A DNA stretch of 64,000 bases, from NCBI GenBank assembly GCA_000531095.1, contig HG799462.1, positions 1,370,874-1,434,873 of the forward strand, given 5' to 3'. Position 1 is the first letter of the stretch. Each line of letters starts with the position of its first letter. This document shows positions 26,657 to 36,162 of the stretch, piece after piece. Source of the DNA: Gemmata massiliana (lineage in GTDB: Bacteria > Planctomycetota > Planctomycetia > Gemmatales > Gemmataceae). Both the position numbers and the translations under genes were made by a program. The notes under the pieces are model-generated. The model was not told where the DNA came from, did no database searches, and worked only from the letters and a program-made list of their open reading frames with translations.

Positions 26657-27970
26657 ATGTCTGCACCGCACGACCGGTACCACGCGCTGGACAGCCTCCG
26701 CGGGTTCGCCATGTTCCTCGGCGTGGTACTGCACGCCGGGCTCTCGTTCGGGACGCAACCGCCGGTCTTCTGGCCCGTGCGCGACAACGACCCGACCCTG
26801 CTCGCGGACGTGTGCCTGTTCGCGGTCCACACATTCCGCATGCAGACGTTCTTCCTGCTCGCGGGGTTCTTCGGCTGCCTGCTCTACAAGCGGTACGGGC
26901 TCGGCGGGATGGTGCGACACCGCATTCTTCGGGTCGCGCTCCCGTTCGTTCTCTCGGTGATGCTAGTCACTCCCACCGTTATGGGGGCGTTCCTTTACGC
27001 GGAACTGGAGAACGCCCGTGCGCAGGGCGTTCCGGAGACGGCTTCCCCGGTGCGCCGGTTCGCGGCTGACCTGATCGCCGCGAACCCGGAGCAAAGCAGT
27101 GTTGCGATCGTTGCGGACCGCTTCGTTTCCGGCGCGTACATTTCCCTGCTACCGCTCGGGCACCTGTGGTTCCTTTACTACTTGCTTTACTTTTACGCCG
27201 CGGTGGTTCTGCTCGCGCCACTCCTCGGAAGGTTAACCGGAACGCCGGTGCTTGCTGCTATTGACGATGCATTTCAGCGACTAATTGAGGGCCGGTGGCG
27301 CGTGCTGGTGCCCGCGCTCGCGACAATCCCTGTCCTCCTCACAATGAAGACGTGGGTCAGCGACACGCCGCTACGGTGGGCACCGGAAGGGCAGATTCTG
27401 GCCTACTACTTCGGCTTCTTCGCGTTCGGGTGGGTGCTGTACCGGCACCGCGCGCTCGTGCTCACGTTCGGGCGGGGATGGCGCTTCAATCTCACCATCG
27501 CGAACGTACTCGTGCTGCCGATCGGGTTGGTGGCTTTGGCCACCGGGATTGAAGCCGAAAAAGTCAGCGCGGATGGTGCGTTTGTGCGAAGGTTCGCCGC
27601 GTTCGCGGCGCAGGCCGTGTACACGTGGCTCATGATCGTGGGCTTGTGGGGCGCGTTCCTGCATTACTTCTCGCGCGCACGCGGATGGGCGCGGTACCTC
27701 GCGGACGCATCGTACTGGTGCTATCTCGCGAGCATCACGCCGATTGTGCTGTTCCAGTTTTGGGTGAAGGACTGGCCGCTGCCGGGGTTGGTGAAGTGGG
27801 GGCTTGTGAGCGCTGCGGCAACGAGCGTTTTGCTTCTGAGTTACGAATGGTTCGTGCGCTACACCGTCATCGGGACCGTGCTAAACGGGCGCAAAACACG
27901 GGCGCGGGCAGAAGCTCCCCCCGCGTCCGTTGCGACTGTTGAAACACGCGAGGAATCCTCACCCGCGTAA
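26657..27970 (+). CDS. Acyltransferase 3 family membrane protein (OpgC/MdoC-like)
   Basis: 437 residues with about ten hydrophobic segments. The N-terminal signature RYHALDSLRGFAMFLGVVLHAGLSF contains the Arg and His expected of acyltransferase 3 proteins, and FRMQTFFLLAGFFGCLLYKRYG follows. These proteins transfer acyl groups onto envelope glycans; OpgC succinylates glucans. The substrate here is unknown. ATG 26657 is chosen because the domain starts 8 residues later; the open frame back to 26531 overlaps the rdgB promoter. It converges on the beta-lactamase-like gene with only 7 bp between stop codons. Confidence 0.87.
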   Translation: MSAPHDRYHALDSLRGFAMFLGVVLHAGLSFGTQPPVFWPVRDNDPTLLADVCLFAVHTFRMQTFFLLAGFFGCLLYKRYGLGGMVRHRILRVALPFVLSVMLVTPTVMGAFLYAELENARAQGVPETASPVRRFAADLIAANPEQSSVAIVADRFVSGAYISLLPLGHLWFLYYLLYFYAAVVLLAPLLGRLTGTPVLAAIDDAFQRLIEGRWRVLVPALATIPVLLTMKTWVSDTPLRWAPEGQILAYYFGFFAFGWVLYRHRALVLTFGRGWRFNLTIANVLVLPIGLVALATGIEAEKVSADGAFVRRFAAFAAQAVYTWLMIVGLWGAFLHYFSRARGWARYLADASYWCYLASITPIVLFQFWVKDWPLPGLVKWGLVSAAATSVLLLSYEWFVRYTVIGTVLNGRKTRARAEAPPASVATVETREESSPA

Positions 27971-27977
27971 GTGCGCG

Positions 27978-29135
27978 TTACTTCTTCCCGAGCGCCGTGG
28001 CGACGATCGTTCCGATTTCTCGGCGCAGAGGGGTGGCGTTACCCTTATCGTCCGGGTGAACGCGGTTCGCCAGCACGATAATGGCGGTCTTGGTACCCGG
28101 ATCGACCCACGCGCTCGTCCCGGTGAACCCGGTGTGACCGTAGCCCTCGCCCTTTTTGAACAGGTTGCCGCGCGGGGCCGAGTACGCCGTGTCCACGTCC
28201 CACCCGAACGAACGGGAGCCCTTCGCGTCACCGCCCTTCGTCACGGGCACATCGACCGGGTGCGGTTCGGTGAACAGCTTCACGGTCTTCGCGTCGAGGA
28301 TGCGGGTGCCGTCGAGTTCGCCGTCCCGAAGGAGCATCCGGCAGTAGCGGACCATGTCGTCGGCGGTGGAGAACAGCCCCGCGTGCCCGGCCACGCCGCC
28401 CATCTTGAACGCGCGCGGGTCGTGGACCTCGCCGAGAATGATTTTGCCGTCGCGAAGGCCGGTCGGAGCGATCCGCTTTTTGAGCGCTTCGGAGGGCGTG
28501 TACGTCGTGTCGGTCATCTTCAGCGGATCGAACACGTTCTTTTTCGCGAACTGGTCCACGGACGTTCCGCTGATCTTCTCGACCAGTTCGCCCAGCACGA
28601 TGAACCCGACGTCGCTGTACTTGAACCGCGTCCCGGCGGGCGCGTCGAGCTTCAGCCCCGCAATGCGTTCGAGTGCCTTCGCGCGGCCGTTGGCGTAGTC
28701 CTTGATGTCGTTGTCCGCGATCAGCCCCGAGGTGTGGAGCAACAGGTGCTCAACGGTGACCTTCTCTTTGCCGTTGGCCGCGAACTCCGGCCAGTGCTTG
28801 CTCACGAGATCCTGGGGCTTCAGCTTCCCTTGCTGAATGAGTAACGCGATCGACGTGCCCGTGGCGACGGGTTTGGTGAGCGAGGCCATGTCGAAAACGG
28901 TGTCGGTCGTCATCGCGACCTCATCCGGCTTCACCGCGCGCTTGCCGAACGCCTTGCGGTACACGACCGCGTCCGCGTGAACCACGACCACAACGGCACC
29001 GGGGCACTCGCCGCGCTTGATCGCGGCATCGACCGCGGTGTCGATCTTAGTGAGCTGGTCTTTGTCGAGGTCCGCGGCGTAGGCACCGAGTGGCAGCGCG
29101 AGCAGCACAACAAACGTAGAAGCGACACGAAACAT
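27978..29135 (-). CDS. Class C beta-lactamase-related serine hydrolase
   Basis: 385 residues with a signal peptide (1-20, AYA site), so periplasmic. The SxxK nucleophile motif is SLTK in FDMASLTKPVATGT, the Tyr motif is YSD in FKYSDVGFIVLGELVE, and the third motif is HTG in GYGHTGFTGTSAWVDP. This layout is that of esterases and D-alanyl-D-alanine peptidases of the AmpC-like superfamily rather than a proven antibiotic resistance enzyme. ATG 29135 begins the signal peptide; the frame runs open further upstream without homology. Confidence 0.9.
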   Translation of the reverse strand: MFRVASTFVVLLALPLGAYAADLDKDQLTKIDTAVDAAIKRGECPGAVVVVVHADAVVYRKAFGKRAVKPDEVAMTTDTVFDMASLTKPVATGTSIALLIQQGKLKPQDLVSKHWPEFAANGKEKVTVEHLLLHTSGLIADNDIKDYANGRAKALERIAGLKLDAPAGTRFKYSDVGFIVLGELVEKISGTSVDQFAKKNVFDPLKMTDTTYTPSEALKKRIAPTGLRDGKIILGEVHDPRAFKMGGVAGHAGLFSTADDMVRYCRMLLRDGELDGTRILDAKTVKLFTEPHPVDVPVTKGGDAKGSRSFGWDVDTAYSAPRGNLFKKGEGYGHTGFTGTSAWVDPGTKTAIIVLANRVHPDDKGNATPLRREIGTIVATALGKK

Positions 29136-29239
29136 GAAGGACGTTCTCCGTGGGATCTCGGCCGACGTTTGACCGTGTTTCGCGTGGCAGCGATTTTGGG
29201 GTTCACGGTCGCGATCACTGAAACTGGCAGCAACTCGTC

Positions 29240-29563
29240 TCATTCCAGGCTGGCGAGCAGCCCCTGCATTTCGCCCTGTGCGTGCGTGTCCCCGGCTTTG
29301 CGGGCAGCGTCGATTCCCTGCTTGAGTACCGCACACGCCTCTTCGCTCCGGTCGAGCCGCATGAGCGCTTGCCCGCACTGGAGGAACGCCGGGACGTAGG
29401 GCTCCGCCGCGGTTCGGGCAATGAGGTCGCGGAGCACGGTCGCGCACTCCGCGTCGTCCCCGGCGCTGGCGTGCTCCATCGCGAGGCCGTACCGCAGGAA
29501 CGCATCGTTCGGGTCTTCGGCCAACAGTGCCTCGATCTGTGCCATGCGTGCTGTGCGGGCCAT
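29240..29563 (-). CDS. Small TPR-like protein
   Basis: 107 residues of paired helices: IEALLAEDPNDAFLRYGLAMEH, then CATVLRDLIARTAAEPYVPAFLQCGQALMRLDRSEEA. The spacing fits two to three tetratricopeptide repeats, which mediate protein contacts. No enzymatic motif. ATG 29563 is preferred because the residues before it are Pro/Arg-rich and unlike a TPR. Confidence 0.72.
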   Translation of the reverse strand: MARTARMAQIEALLAEDPNDAFLRYGLAMEHASAGDDAECATVLRDLIARTAAEPYVPAFLQCGQALMRLDRSEEACAVLKQGIDAARKAGDTHAQGEMQGLLASLE

Positions 29564-29867
29564 GTGTGCGCGGGGTCCGTGTGGGATTCGCGGCCGATCG
29601 TGAGGAAATTCCTCAAGTCGCGGGCGCACGTTCACCCTACTTGCTCCGGGCACGTGCGACAACGCGCGGTACGACCGGTCCAGCCCGCACGGTTTGCGAA
29701 TCCGGCTAACCGTTCCGTTCGATCCTCAGCGCGTGCGCGGCGCAGGTGTGCCTCGAACGGGGCGGCGGGCGGGTTCCTTGTGCTCGCACCGTGTAGCCGA
29801 TCGCGCCGGGATTCCGAACAGAAGTGTGCAGTCGAAGGAAGGATTCCGCCGCTGGCACGGGGGCCAC
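29564..29867. other. Divergent intergenic region before htrA
   Basis: 304 bp between divergent starts. GAAGGAAGG at 29834-29842 lies about 25 bp before the HtrA start; otherwise nothing recognisable. Confidence 0.45.
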
Positions 29868-31292
29868 ATGCGTTCGGTGACTATCACCTCGTTACTCCGG
29901 TTCGCGCGCCACCGGCTGTTCGTGCCGGCCGCACTCGTCGCTGGGTCAGCAGGGCTGGCCACACTGTCCCCGGTGTTCTCCGACCCGCCCCCGGCGGCCC
30001 ACGCGGGCGAGCGCAGCATCACCCCCGGCAAGCGGCGCGACCAGGTCGTCGACGTGTACGACCGGCTGAAGTCGGCCGTCGTGAACATCCACAGCGAGCG
30101 CACGGTCGCGGCCCCGGGCGACGACCCGTTCCGTCCCGCCGGGCAACCGCAGCGCGTGAACGGGATGGGCACCGGGATCGTGCTCGACGGGCGCGGGTAC
30201 ATCCTCACCAACTTCCACGTTGTCGACGACGTGAACACCCTCCGTGTCCGGTTGCACGACGGGGGGAGTTACACGGCCCGCATTATCTCGACCGACAAGG
30301 AAGCGGACCTCGCTCTTATCAAGATCGATCCGCCGAAGGCGCTGCCGGTCATCGGGCTGGGCACGTCGTCGGACCTGATGGTAGGGGAATCGGTCATCGC
30401 AATCGGGAACGCCTTCGGGTACGAGCACTCGGTGACCGACGGGCGGGTCTCGTTCAAGGGGCGCGACGTCTCGTTGAACAAGGACATGGGTTACAAGGGG
30501 CTGATTCAGACGAGCGCGCCGATCAACCCCGGGAACTCCGGTGGTCCCCTACTAAACGTGCTCGGCGAAGTGGTCGGAGTGAACGTTGCGATCCGCGCCG
30601 GGGCGCAGAACATCGGGTTCGCGTTGCCGATCGACTCGGTGATCCCTCGCGCTGCGGACTTGATCGGCGTTCGGCGCCGGCTCGGGATTCGGCACGGGCT
30701 CCAGCTCCGCGATCAGGTCACACGAGAAGCGACCGAAAGCGTGTCGAAGCGGGCGGTGAGCGTGGAACTAGTTGAGGCCAACTCGCCGGCCGCGAACGCG
30801 GGCTTCAAGGTGGGTGACGTGCTCGATCAGGTGGACGACATCACTGTTGTAACGTCCGTCGACTTCGAGCGCGGGTTGATCGACCGCCCGGCCGGGGCCA
30901 AAGTGCCCGTGAAGGTGGTGCGGGCCGGTGCGGTAACCGAACTGGACATGACGCTTCAAGCCGGCCCCAAGTTGCCGCCGGGCGTGAACGAGGCCGTGTG
31001 GAAGCGGTTGGGCGTGAAGGTCGCCCCGGTCGGCGCGGACGCGGTCACCAAGGCCAACCCGCAACTCCGCGGCGGGCTACAGGTCACCGACGTCGCGGTC
31101 GGGAGCGCAGCGGCCACAGCCGGCATTCAAAAGGGCGACGTGCTCGTCGGCCTCCATCAGTGGGAAACCCTCAATCTCGATAACGTGTCTTTCGTGCTGA
31201 ACCACAAGGATCTGTCCACGTTCCTGCCGCTGAAGTACTTCGTTGCCCGCGACGGCAAACTGAAGGACGGCGTGATTGCGAACGTCCCGTAA
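29868..31292 (+). CDS. HtrA/DegP-type serine protease with two PDZ domains
   Basis: 474 residues. An N-terminal hydrophobic segment (about 18-35) exports or anchors it. The trypsin-like domain has the complete triad: His117 (NFHVV), Asp147 (EADLALIK) and Ser224 (NPGNSGGPL). PDZ1 lies near 305-370 (VELVEANSPAANAGFKVGDVL) and PDZ2 near 385-470 (AVGSAAATAGIQKGDVLVGL). Role: degradation of misfolded envelope proteins. The start at 29868 is the first Met before the signal-like helix. A canonical terminator follows. Confidence 0.94.
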   Translation: MRSVTITSLLRFARHRLFVPAALVAGSAGLATLSPVFSDPPPAAHAGERSITPGKRRDQVVDVYDRLKSAVVNIHSERTVAAPGDDPFRPAGQPQRVNGMGTGIVLDGRGYILTNFHVVDDVNTLRVRLHDGGSYTARIISTDKEADLALIKIDPPKALPVIGLGTSSDLMVGESVIAIGNAFGYEHSVTDGRVSFKGRDVSLNKDMGYKGLIQTSAPINPGNSGGPLLNVLGEVVGVNVAIRAGAQNIGFALPIDSVIPRAADLIGVRRRLGIRHGLQLRDQVTREATESVSKRAVSVELVEANSPAANAGFKVGDVLDQVDDITVVTSVDFERGLIDRPAGAKVPVKVVRAGAVTELDMTLQAGPKLPPGVNEAVWKRLGVKVAPVGADAVTKANPQLRGGLQVTDVAVGSAAATAGIQKGDVLVGLHQWETLNLDNVSFVLNHKDLSTFLPLKYFVARDGKLKDGVIANVP

Positions 31293-31316
31293 CGAATCAC
31301 AACGGAAGCACCCTCC

Positions 31317-31361
31317 TCGCGCCGCCTCGGGTCTCGCCGCCCGGGGCGGTGGCGTTTTTTT
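31317..31361 (+). terminator. Rho-independent terminator of the HtrA gene
   Basis: GC-rich hairpin (about 31317-31354, CGCCGCC against GGCGGTGGCG) followed by seven T at 31355-31361. The T run overlaps the stop codon of the convergent gene. Confidence 0.8.
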
Positions 31362-32874
31362 AGCGCGGGAGGACCGCGGAGCCGAGGCCCGTCATGGTGC
31401 GGTCGAACCCGGCCGCTTCGGGGGACGCAGCAAACGCGCGCTCCTCGCGCCAGACCGAGAGAGCGATGTGCAGCAACAGATCCGAGAAGAACACCGTGAG
31501 GAACAGCGAGCGCCCGACGTAATCGATCCAGATCTTGTGCAAATCGAGCGTCCAGGGGCGGATGATCGCTTCTTTACTGAAGCCGAGGATTGTCTGGCCC
31601 GCGAACTTGCCCGTGAGCAGGTAAATGAGCAGCAGCCCCACACCGGTCGCGATGAGCACGAACACAGTGAAGGACGTGCGGGCGATCGCGGCGCGCTCGG
31701 GGGTAGCGGTCAGCGGGCGCGTGAACAGTTTGAACTTGGTGAAGTACACCAGCGGGGCGCCGATCCAGAGTAGCAGACCCAAAACGAGCAGCATGTTACT
31801 CGCCACGTGGTAGATCACCACGAACGTCGCCAGCGTGAGCAGCACGCACAACGGGACACTCGTGACCAGCCCCCAACCGGGAACCAGCGACTCGGGCAGG
31901 AACAGCTTCATCCGCACGCACGCGCGGGCCACTGCGGGGAGCAGCGACATGACCGCGGGCATCAGGGCCATATAAAACGCGACGCCCAGCAGGATACCAG
32001 ATACCGCGTGCGCGGCCTCGGCCGTCCCCACGCTCGCGCTCTTGTCGATCTTCAAATCAATGAGCCAGTCGGTGGGAGTGAACGCGATCACCAGCGGCAC
32101 CGCGATTGATATCACTCCACCGCCCAGCACCCACTTCGTGGAAACAGCGAGACGGTCGTAAGCGAGTGCCCCGAATACCGCGGCTACTGGTAGTGCGAAC
32201 AGGGCCAGAGCCTGAACGTACTGCAGCAGAATCCCAAACGCGCTCAGTAACTCGCGTTCCTCTTTGCTCATGGCGAGCGTGTTGATGAACCCCAACACCG
32301 CGGCGAACGCACACGGTACGGCCGCAACAAACAGCACCGATCGGCGCCACACGGCGAGCTTCCGTGCGGTCGCGTCCATGATGCCGGACGCGGTAAGTTT
32401 GGCGCCTTCTTCCGTGATCACCACGATCGCGTACGGGTCCGGGTCGATCATGCGCCGGACGAACATCTGGGCCAGCTCCAGCACTTCCGCGAACCGGTCG
32501 TTCGCGTCCGAACCGGAGCCACGCTTCCGCCGGAGGGCCGGCGCGTCGTCGTCCAGTGAGAGCGCTTCTGGGGCGGGATTCAGGCGCTTTTCGGGCTCGG
32601 GGATGAACGTGAGCGTCGCCTCGTTGCCGGTCGGCCGTGCCGGTGCGACCGGGACGAGAGCGTAAGTGCCTTCGTCGGATTGGCTCGATTCGGGGTGTGA
32701 GGTTGTGGGCAAAAGGCCCGTGATGGTGCGCGCCGCGACCCAATCGGTGGTGCCTTCCTGCCACACCAGGTCCGCCGGTCCCAGTTTTCCGGTTCCCGCA
32801 GCGGCCTTCAGTTCCGCGAACGTCACCGGGCCGACGCGATCCCCGTTGACGACGTAGTACCAGACGGATTCCAT
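31360..32874 (-). CDS. GYF-domain multi-pass membrane protein
   Basis: 504 residues. Residues 1-50 form a GYF_2 domain (WYYVVNGDRVGPVTFAELK, then LGPADLVWQEGTTDWVAA), a peptide-binding module common on planctomycete membrane proteins. A charged linker is followed by eight or so hydrophobic segments in the C-terminal two thirds (for example SVLFVAAVPCAFAAVLGFI and VPLCVLLTLATFVVIYHVA). No transporter signature is recognised. ATG 32874 starts directly at the GYF fold. Confidence 0.85.
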   Translation of the reverse strand: MESVWYYVVNGDRVGPVTFAELKAAAGTGKLGPADLVWQEGTTDWVAARTITGLLPTTSHPESSQSDEGTYALVPVAPARPTGNEATLTFIPEPEKRLNPAPEALSLDDDAPALRRKRGSGSDANDRFAEVLELAQMFVRRMIDPDPYAIVVITEEGAKLTASGIMDATARKLAVWRRSVLFVAAVPCAFAAVLGFINTLAMSKEERELLSAFGILLQYVQALALFALPVAAVFGALAYDRLAVSTKWVLGGGVISIAVPLVIAFTPTDWLIDLKIDKSASVGTAEAAHAVSGILLGVAFYMALMPAVMSLLPAVARACVRMKLFLPESLVPGWGLVTSVPLCVLLTLATFVVIYHVASNMLLVLGLLLWIGAPLVYFTKFKLFTRPLTATPERAAIARTSFTVFVLIATGVGLLLIYLLTGKFAGQTILGFSKEAIIRPWTLDLHKIWIDYVGRSLFLTVFFSDLLLHIALSVWREERAFAASPEAAGFDRTMTGLGSAVLPR

Positions 32875-32962
32875 GTATCCCCGCAAGTGGAACCGTGACG
32901 AGAGGAATTGGAGCGCTGAATATATCGGTGCGCGGTTGTGTGCGGCAAGGGATACAAACGCC

Positions 32963-32998
32963 CGCGGCGCGGACCTCCCGTGGGAAGCCCGCGCCGCG
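32963..32998 (-). terminator. Hairpin terminator of the TIGR03067 lipoprotein gene
   Basis: 10-bp stem (32963-32972 with 32989-32998) with a nested TCCC/GGGA stem, 20 bp beyond the stop of the gene at 33018. Confidence 0.65.
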
Positions 32999-33017
32999 AA
33001 TGAGTGACAGAGGGTGT

Positions 33018-33551
33018 TTACTTCATCTTTTCCAGGGTCACCACGTACCGGGACGAGCCTTTCGGGGCGGTGAAGTCGGTCGGGCGCTTCTTCTCGTCGT
33101 AGCTGATGCAGATTTTGAGCTTGTCCCCATCGAACTGGTAGATGGCGACGTTCTTGAGGGCGGTCGTCTTGGTCTTCGTCTTACCGCGGGACCGGATCTT
33201 GTCGGTCGTGGTGATCGGTTTGCCGGCGTCGTCCACGTAGGTCAGGTCCATCTGCTTCGGTTCTTTGTCCACCGTGAGGGCCAGCTTCTGGCGGACGAAC
33301 ACGTCTTCCTTTCCGTCCTTGTTGAGGTACACGAAACGCATGATATCGCCCTCGATCACGTAGTAGCTGTTTGGTTCCGGGGCGTCTTCATCGTCGTCAC
33401 CACTCCGGGACGCGAGCTTCCACTTGCCCTGTAGCTTGTCCTGTTCGGCCTTGAGTGCGGCTTGTTCCGCCTCGATCTGGGCCTTGGACTTGCACCCGGA
33501 GAGAACCAGGGGCACCGCGCACAGCGTGAAAATGGATACGTACTTCAACAT
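33018..33551 (-). CDS. TIGR03067-like lipoprotein
   Basis: 177 residues. Signal with lipobox LSGC (Cys19), then a charged helix rich in Ala, Glu, Lys and Gln, then a beta domain with LQGKWKLASRSGD at its start and IYQFDGDKLKICIS and RPTDFTAPKGSSRYVVTLEKMK at its end, matching the planctomycete TIGR03067 pattern. Function unknown. ATG 33551 starts the signal peptide; the longer frame to 33749 has no support. It is a second member of this family in the window, with the one at 10159. Confidence 0.82.
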   Translation of the reverse strand: MLKYVSIFTLCAVPLVLSGCKSKAQIEAEQAALKAEQDKLQGKWKLASRSGDDDEDAPEPNSYYVIEGDIMRFVYLNKDGKEDVFVRQKLALTVDKEPKQMDLTYVDDAGKPITTTDKIRSRGKTKTKTTALKNVAIYQFDGDKLKICISYDEKKRPTDFTAPKGSSRYVVTLEKMK

Positions 33552-34121
33552 CAGATCACCACAGGGTGTGAGGTACCGGGCCGGATTGCCCGGTGTGTGA
33601 AACCCGCTCCGTTGCGGGCTCTTTGAGAAACAGGGACACGTTGCTGACCGCTGCACCCGGCCGCACATGCGGTTGGATTCAACAATCAGCGGGAACTCGA
33701 TAAATCGAACTGCACTTCGGGCAGGTTCGTGAACGGCTCGGCTAAACACGCGATGCAGGCACTTCGGCTACTCTTTCGCCTCAACCCGTGACCAACCCAC
33801 TGAGCGTCGGCGCATGCGCGAGGTCGCGCGTCGGCTCACACAAAACAGACCAGCGATTTGCGCGGATGGTGACTCGTTCATGACTCGCTCTCGCCGGTTC
33901 TGGTGCTCGCGGTCACAACCTTCGTGTTGCGAAGAACTGTGACCAACAGGCGTAGCGAGAACAGGGCGCGAGCGTTACAGGTAAGGCGATCAAAATTGAT
34001 GCGGGTCGCGCGAAGACACGGCCCGCGTTTCGATCAGAAAGGTGAAGATTGATTCGGTGTGACGTGATCGTCCGAGCCGCACTACGCAGCCCGGATCGCG
34101 TTCCAGCGGAAATACGGTGGC
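33552..34121. other. Long non-coding stretch between nuoD and the lipoprotein gene
   Basis: 570 bp. The open frames here are shadows or Arg-rich with no homology. It must carry the lipoprotein promoter and the end of the nuoD transcript. I see no clear hairpin, tRNA or repeat; somewhat more AT-rich patches occur. Confidence 0.5.
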
Positions 34122-35411
34122 TTACCGATCGATTTCGCCCATCACCACGTCGATGCTCCCCACGATTGCGGGAACATCCGCGACGAGGCACCCGCGGCAC
34201 AGCTCGCCGGTGACGCTCAGGTTCGCGAAGCAACTCGACCGCGCCCGCACGCGGAGCGGCACGTTCTCCTTGGCCGGGCGCCCGACGACATGGAACCCCA
34301 TTTGTCCGCGTGGGCACTCGGTCTCGACATAGCACTCGCCGGGGGTAAGTTGGCGCGGTGGTTCGACGCGGTGCGCGTATTTTGTCTTGAGCAGGTCGGC
34401 CAGCTTCGCATCGTCCTTCTTGGCATCGTCGGCCGAGAGCGTGGGCTTGCGCGCCGCGAACTCGGCTTTCACCTGCTCACCCTCGGCGTGGAGCGCGTCG
34501 TACTTCACGATCGCTTGCTCCACAATCTTGATGGCCTCCAGCACTTCGAGCATCCGCACGTAGAACCGGTGCCAGCAGTCGCCGATGACCGCGCCGGCCG
34601 GAGCGCGATCGTAGGGCGGGAGCGGCACCTCGAACTGGTATTGCTCGTAGCCCGAGTACGGCTCCGTTTTGCGGAGATCCCACGCCGGATCGCCCTTCGT
34701 GCGGTCGAGCGACCCGCGCAGCATTGGGCCGGTGCAGCCGTAGTCGAGCGCCATCTCTTTCGAGAGCACGCCGATGCCCGCCGTGCGCTTCACGAAGATG
34801 TGGTTATCGGTGAGGAGCGCGTGGTACTCCGGGATGCGCGGTTTGAAGTATTCGAGGAACTTCGTCACCCGCGCGGTGAACCCCGCCAGGAGGTCGTCGT
34901 GGGCGCCGCCGATGGTGAGATAACTGTAGGTGAGTCGGGCGCCGCACACGTCCTCGAAGAGATCGAGAATGTGCTCGCGCTCGCGGAAGGCGTAGAGGAA
35001 CGGCGAGAACGTGCCGAGGTCCAGTCCGTAGGCACCCATCCCGACGAGGTGCGACGCGATCCGGTTCAGTTCGCAGATCAGCACGCGAATGATCTGCGCC
35101 TTCTCGGGGATCTTCAACCCGCACAGCTTCTCGATTGCGAGCGAGTAGCCGAGATTCATGTTCATCCCGGCGAGGTAGTCCATCCGGTCCGTGTACGGGA
35201 TGAACTGGATCGGCATCACGTTCTCGCCGATCTTCTCCGCGCACCGGTGCAGGTAGCCGAGGTGCGGAGTTACTTCCGAAATGACCTCGCCGTCGGTGCG
35301 CAGCACGAGCCGCAGAACGCCGTGCGTGCTCGGGTGCTGCGGACCCATGTTGACGAGCATTTCGTCGGTGCGGACGTCGAACTCGATAACGGTGGGGTCT
35401 TCGGGGGGCAT
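34122..35411 (-). CDS. nuoD: NADH-quinone oxidoreductase subunit D
   Basis: 429 residues. Quinone-site subunit of complex I at the cytoplasmic face. Signatures: NMGPQHPSTHGVLRLVLRTDGE, PHLGYLHRCAEKI, YTDRMDYLAGMN and the C-terminal EVPAIVGSIDVVMGEIDR-like end. Near 350-385 an unusual charged insert (LSADDAKKDDAKLADLLKTK) lies before the RVEPPRQLTPGECYVETECPRGQ block. ATG 35411 is supported by homology; the open frame continues to 35789 through the opposite SGNH gene and is not coding. It is separated from nuoC by two genes. Confidence 0.95.
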   Translation of the reverse strand: MPPEDPTVIEFDVRTDEMLVNMGPQHPSTHGVLRLVLRTDGEVISEVTPHLGYLHRCAEKIGENVMPIQFIPYTDRMDYLAGMNMNLGYSLAIEKLCGLKIPEKAQIIRVLICELNRIASHLVGMGAYGLDLGTFSPFLYAFREREHILDLFEDVCGARLTYSYLTIGGAHDDLLAGFTARVTKFLEYFKPRIPEYHALLTDNHIFVKRTAGIGVLSKEMALDYGCTGPMLRGSLDRTKGDPAWDLRKTEPYSGYEQYQFEVPLPPYDRAPAGAVIGDCWHRFYVRMLEVLEAIKIVEQAIVKYDALHAEGEQVKAEFAARKPTLSADDAKKDDAKLADLLKTKYAHRVEPPRQLTPGECYVETECPRGQMGFHVVGRPAKENVPLRVRARSSCFANLSVTGELCRGCLVADVPAIVGSIDVVMGEIDR

Positions 35412-35496
35412 AGTGGAGAGACTCGGCCTGTTGAGTGGCGACGCGCGTCTCTGAGTGATGGTATCATTGACCCGATCAGAAATCAGGAGCGTTCCC

Positions 35497-36150
35497 ATGT
35501 TCGCGCTGCTCTTACTCGCCCCCGTCCCGCCCGAGATTGCCCCGCCGCCGCGTGTCGCCGATCCGTTCGCCAAGTGGGAAAAGGACGTCGCCGCCATCGA
35601 GAAGCGGTTGCGCGCGAACCCGCCGAAGCCGGGCGCGGTGTTCTTCGCGGGCAGTTCCAGCATCGTGCAGTGGGATCTGAAGAAATCTTTCCCCGATGCG
35701 GGGTACGTGAAGGTCGGGTTCGGCGGCTCGATCATCACAGACAGCACGCACTTCGCGCCGCGCATTCTGTCGCCGCACAAACCGGCCACGATCGTCTTCT
35801 ACGCGGGTGACAACGACATCGGACGCGGCAGCAAACCCGAAAACGTCGTAGCGGATTTTAAAGCGTTCGTCGCGGCCGTCCGGAAGGACAATCCGAGTTG
35901 CCGCGTGCTGTTCATCGCGGTGAAGCCGAGTCTCGCTCGGTGGAAGAAGTTCGAGGACCAGAAGAAGGCCAACGCGCTCGTGCGCGAGTTCTGCGAGAAA
36001 GAACCCGGGCTCGTGTTCGTGGACGTTGTGCCGGTCATGCTCGGCGCCGATGGTACGCCCAACCCGGAACTGTTCGTAAAGGACGGCCTGCACATGACCC
36101 CGAAAGGGTACGAGCTGTGGACGGCCGTCGTGAATAAAGCCCTGCGGTAG
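35497..36150 (+). CDS. SGNH/GDSL-family hydrolase
   Basis: 217 residues. A short N-terminal hydrophobic stretch (FALLLLAPVPP) may be a signal. SGNH blocks: FFAGSSSIVQWDL (nucleophile Ser region), VGFGGSIITDS (Gly), YAGDNDI (Asn) and DGLHMTPKGYELW (Asp/His). It hydrolyses esters, perhaps of envelope glycans; the substrate is unknown. ATG 35497 follows CAGGAG. It is inserted on the opposite strand between nuoD and the rest of the nuo genes, divergent from nuoD. Confidence 0.88.
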   Translation: MFALLLLAPVPPEIAPPPRVADPFAKWEKDVAAIEKRLRANPPKPGAVFFAGSSSIVQWDLKKSFPDAGYVKVGFGGSIITDSTHFAPRILSPHKPATIVFYAGDNDIGRGSKPENVVADFKAFVAAVRKDNPSCRVLFIAVKPSLARWKKFEDQKKANALVREFCEKEPGLVFVDVVPVMLGADGTPNPELFVKDGLHMTPKGYELWTAVVNKALR

Positions 36151-36162
36151 TTTCGGACCCGC

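Noticed and set aside
27978..29135. Antibiotic-resistance beta-lactamase
   Set aside because: The motifs (SLTK, YSD, HTG) fit the broad serine hydrolase family; the YAN and KTG typical of AmpC are not present.
35412..35789. N-terminal extension of nuoD
   Set aside because: It runs antisense through the SGNH hydrolase start and has no NuoD homology; ATG 35411 fits.
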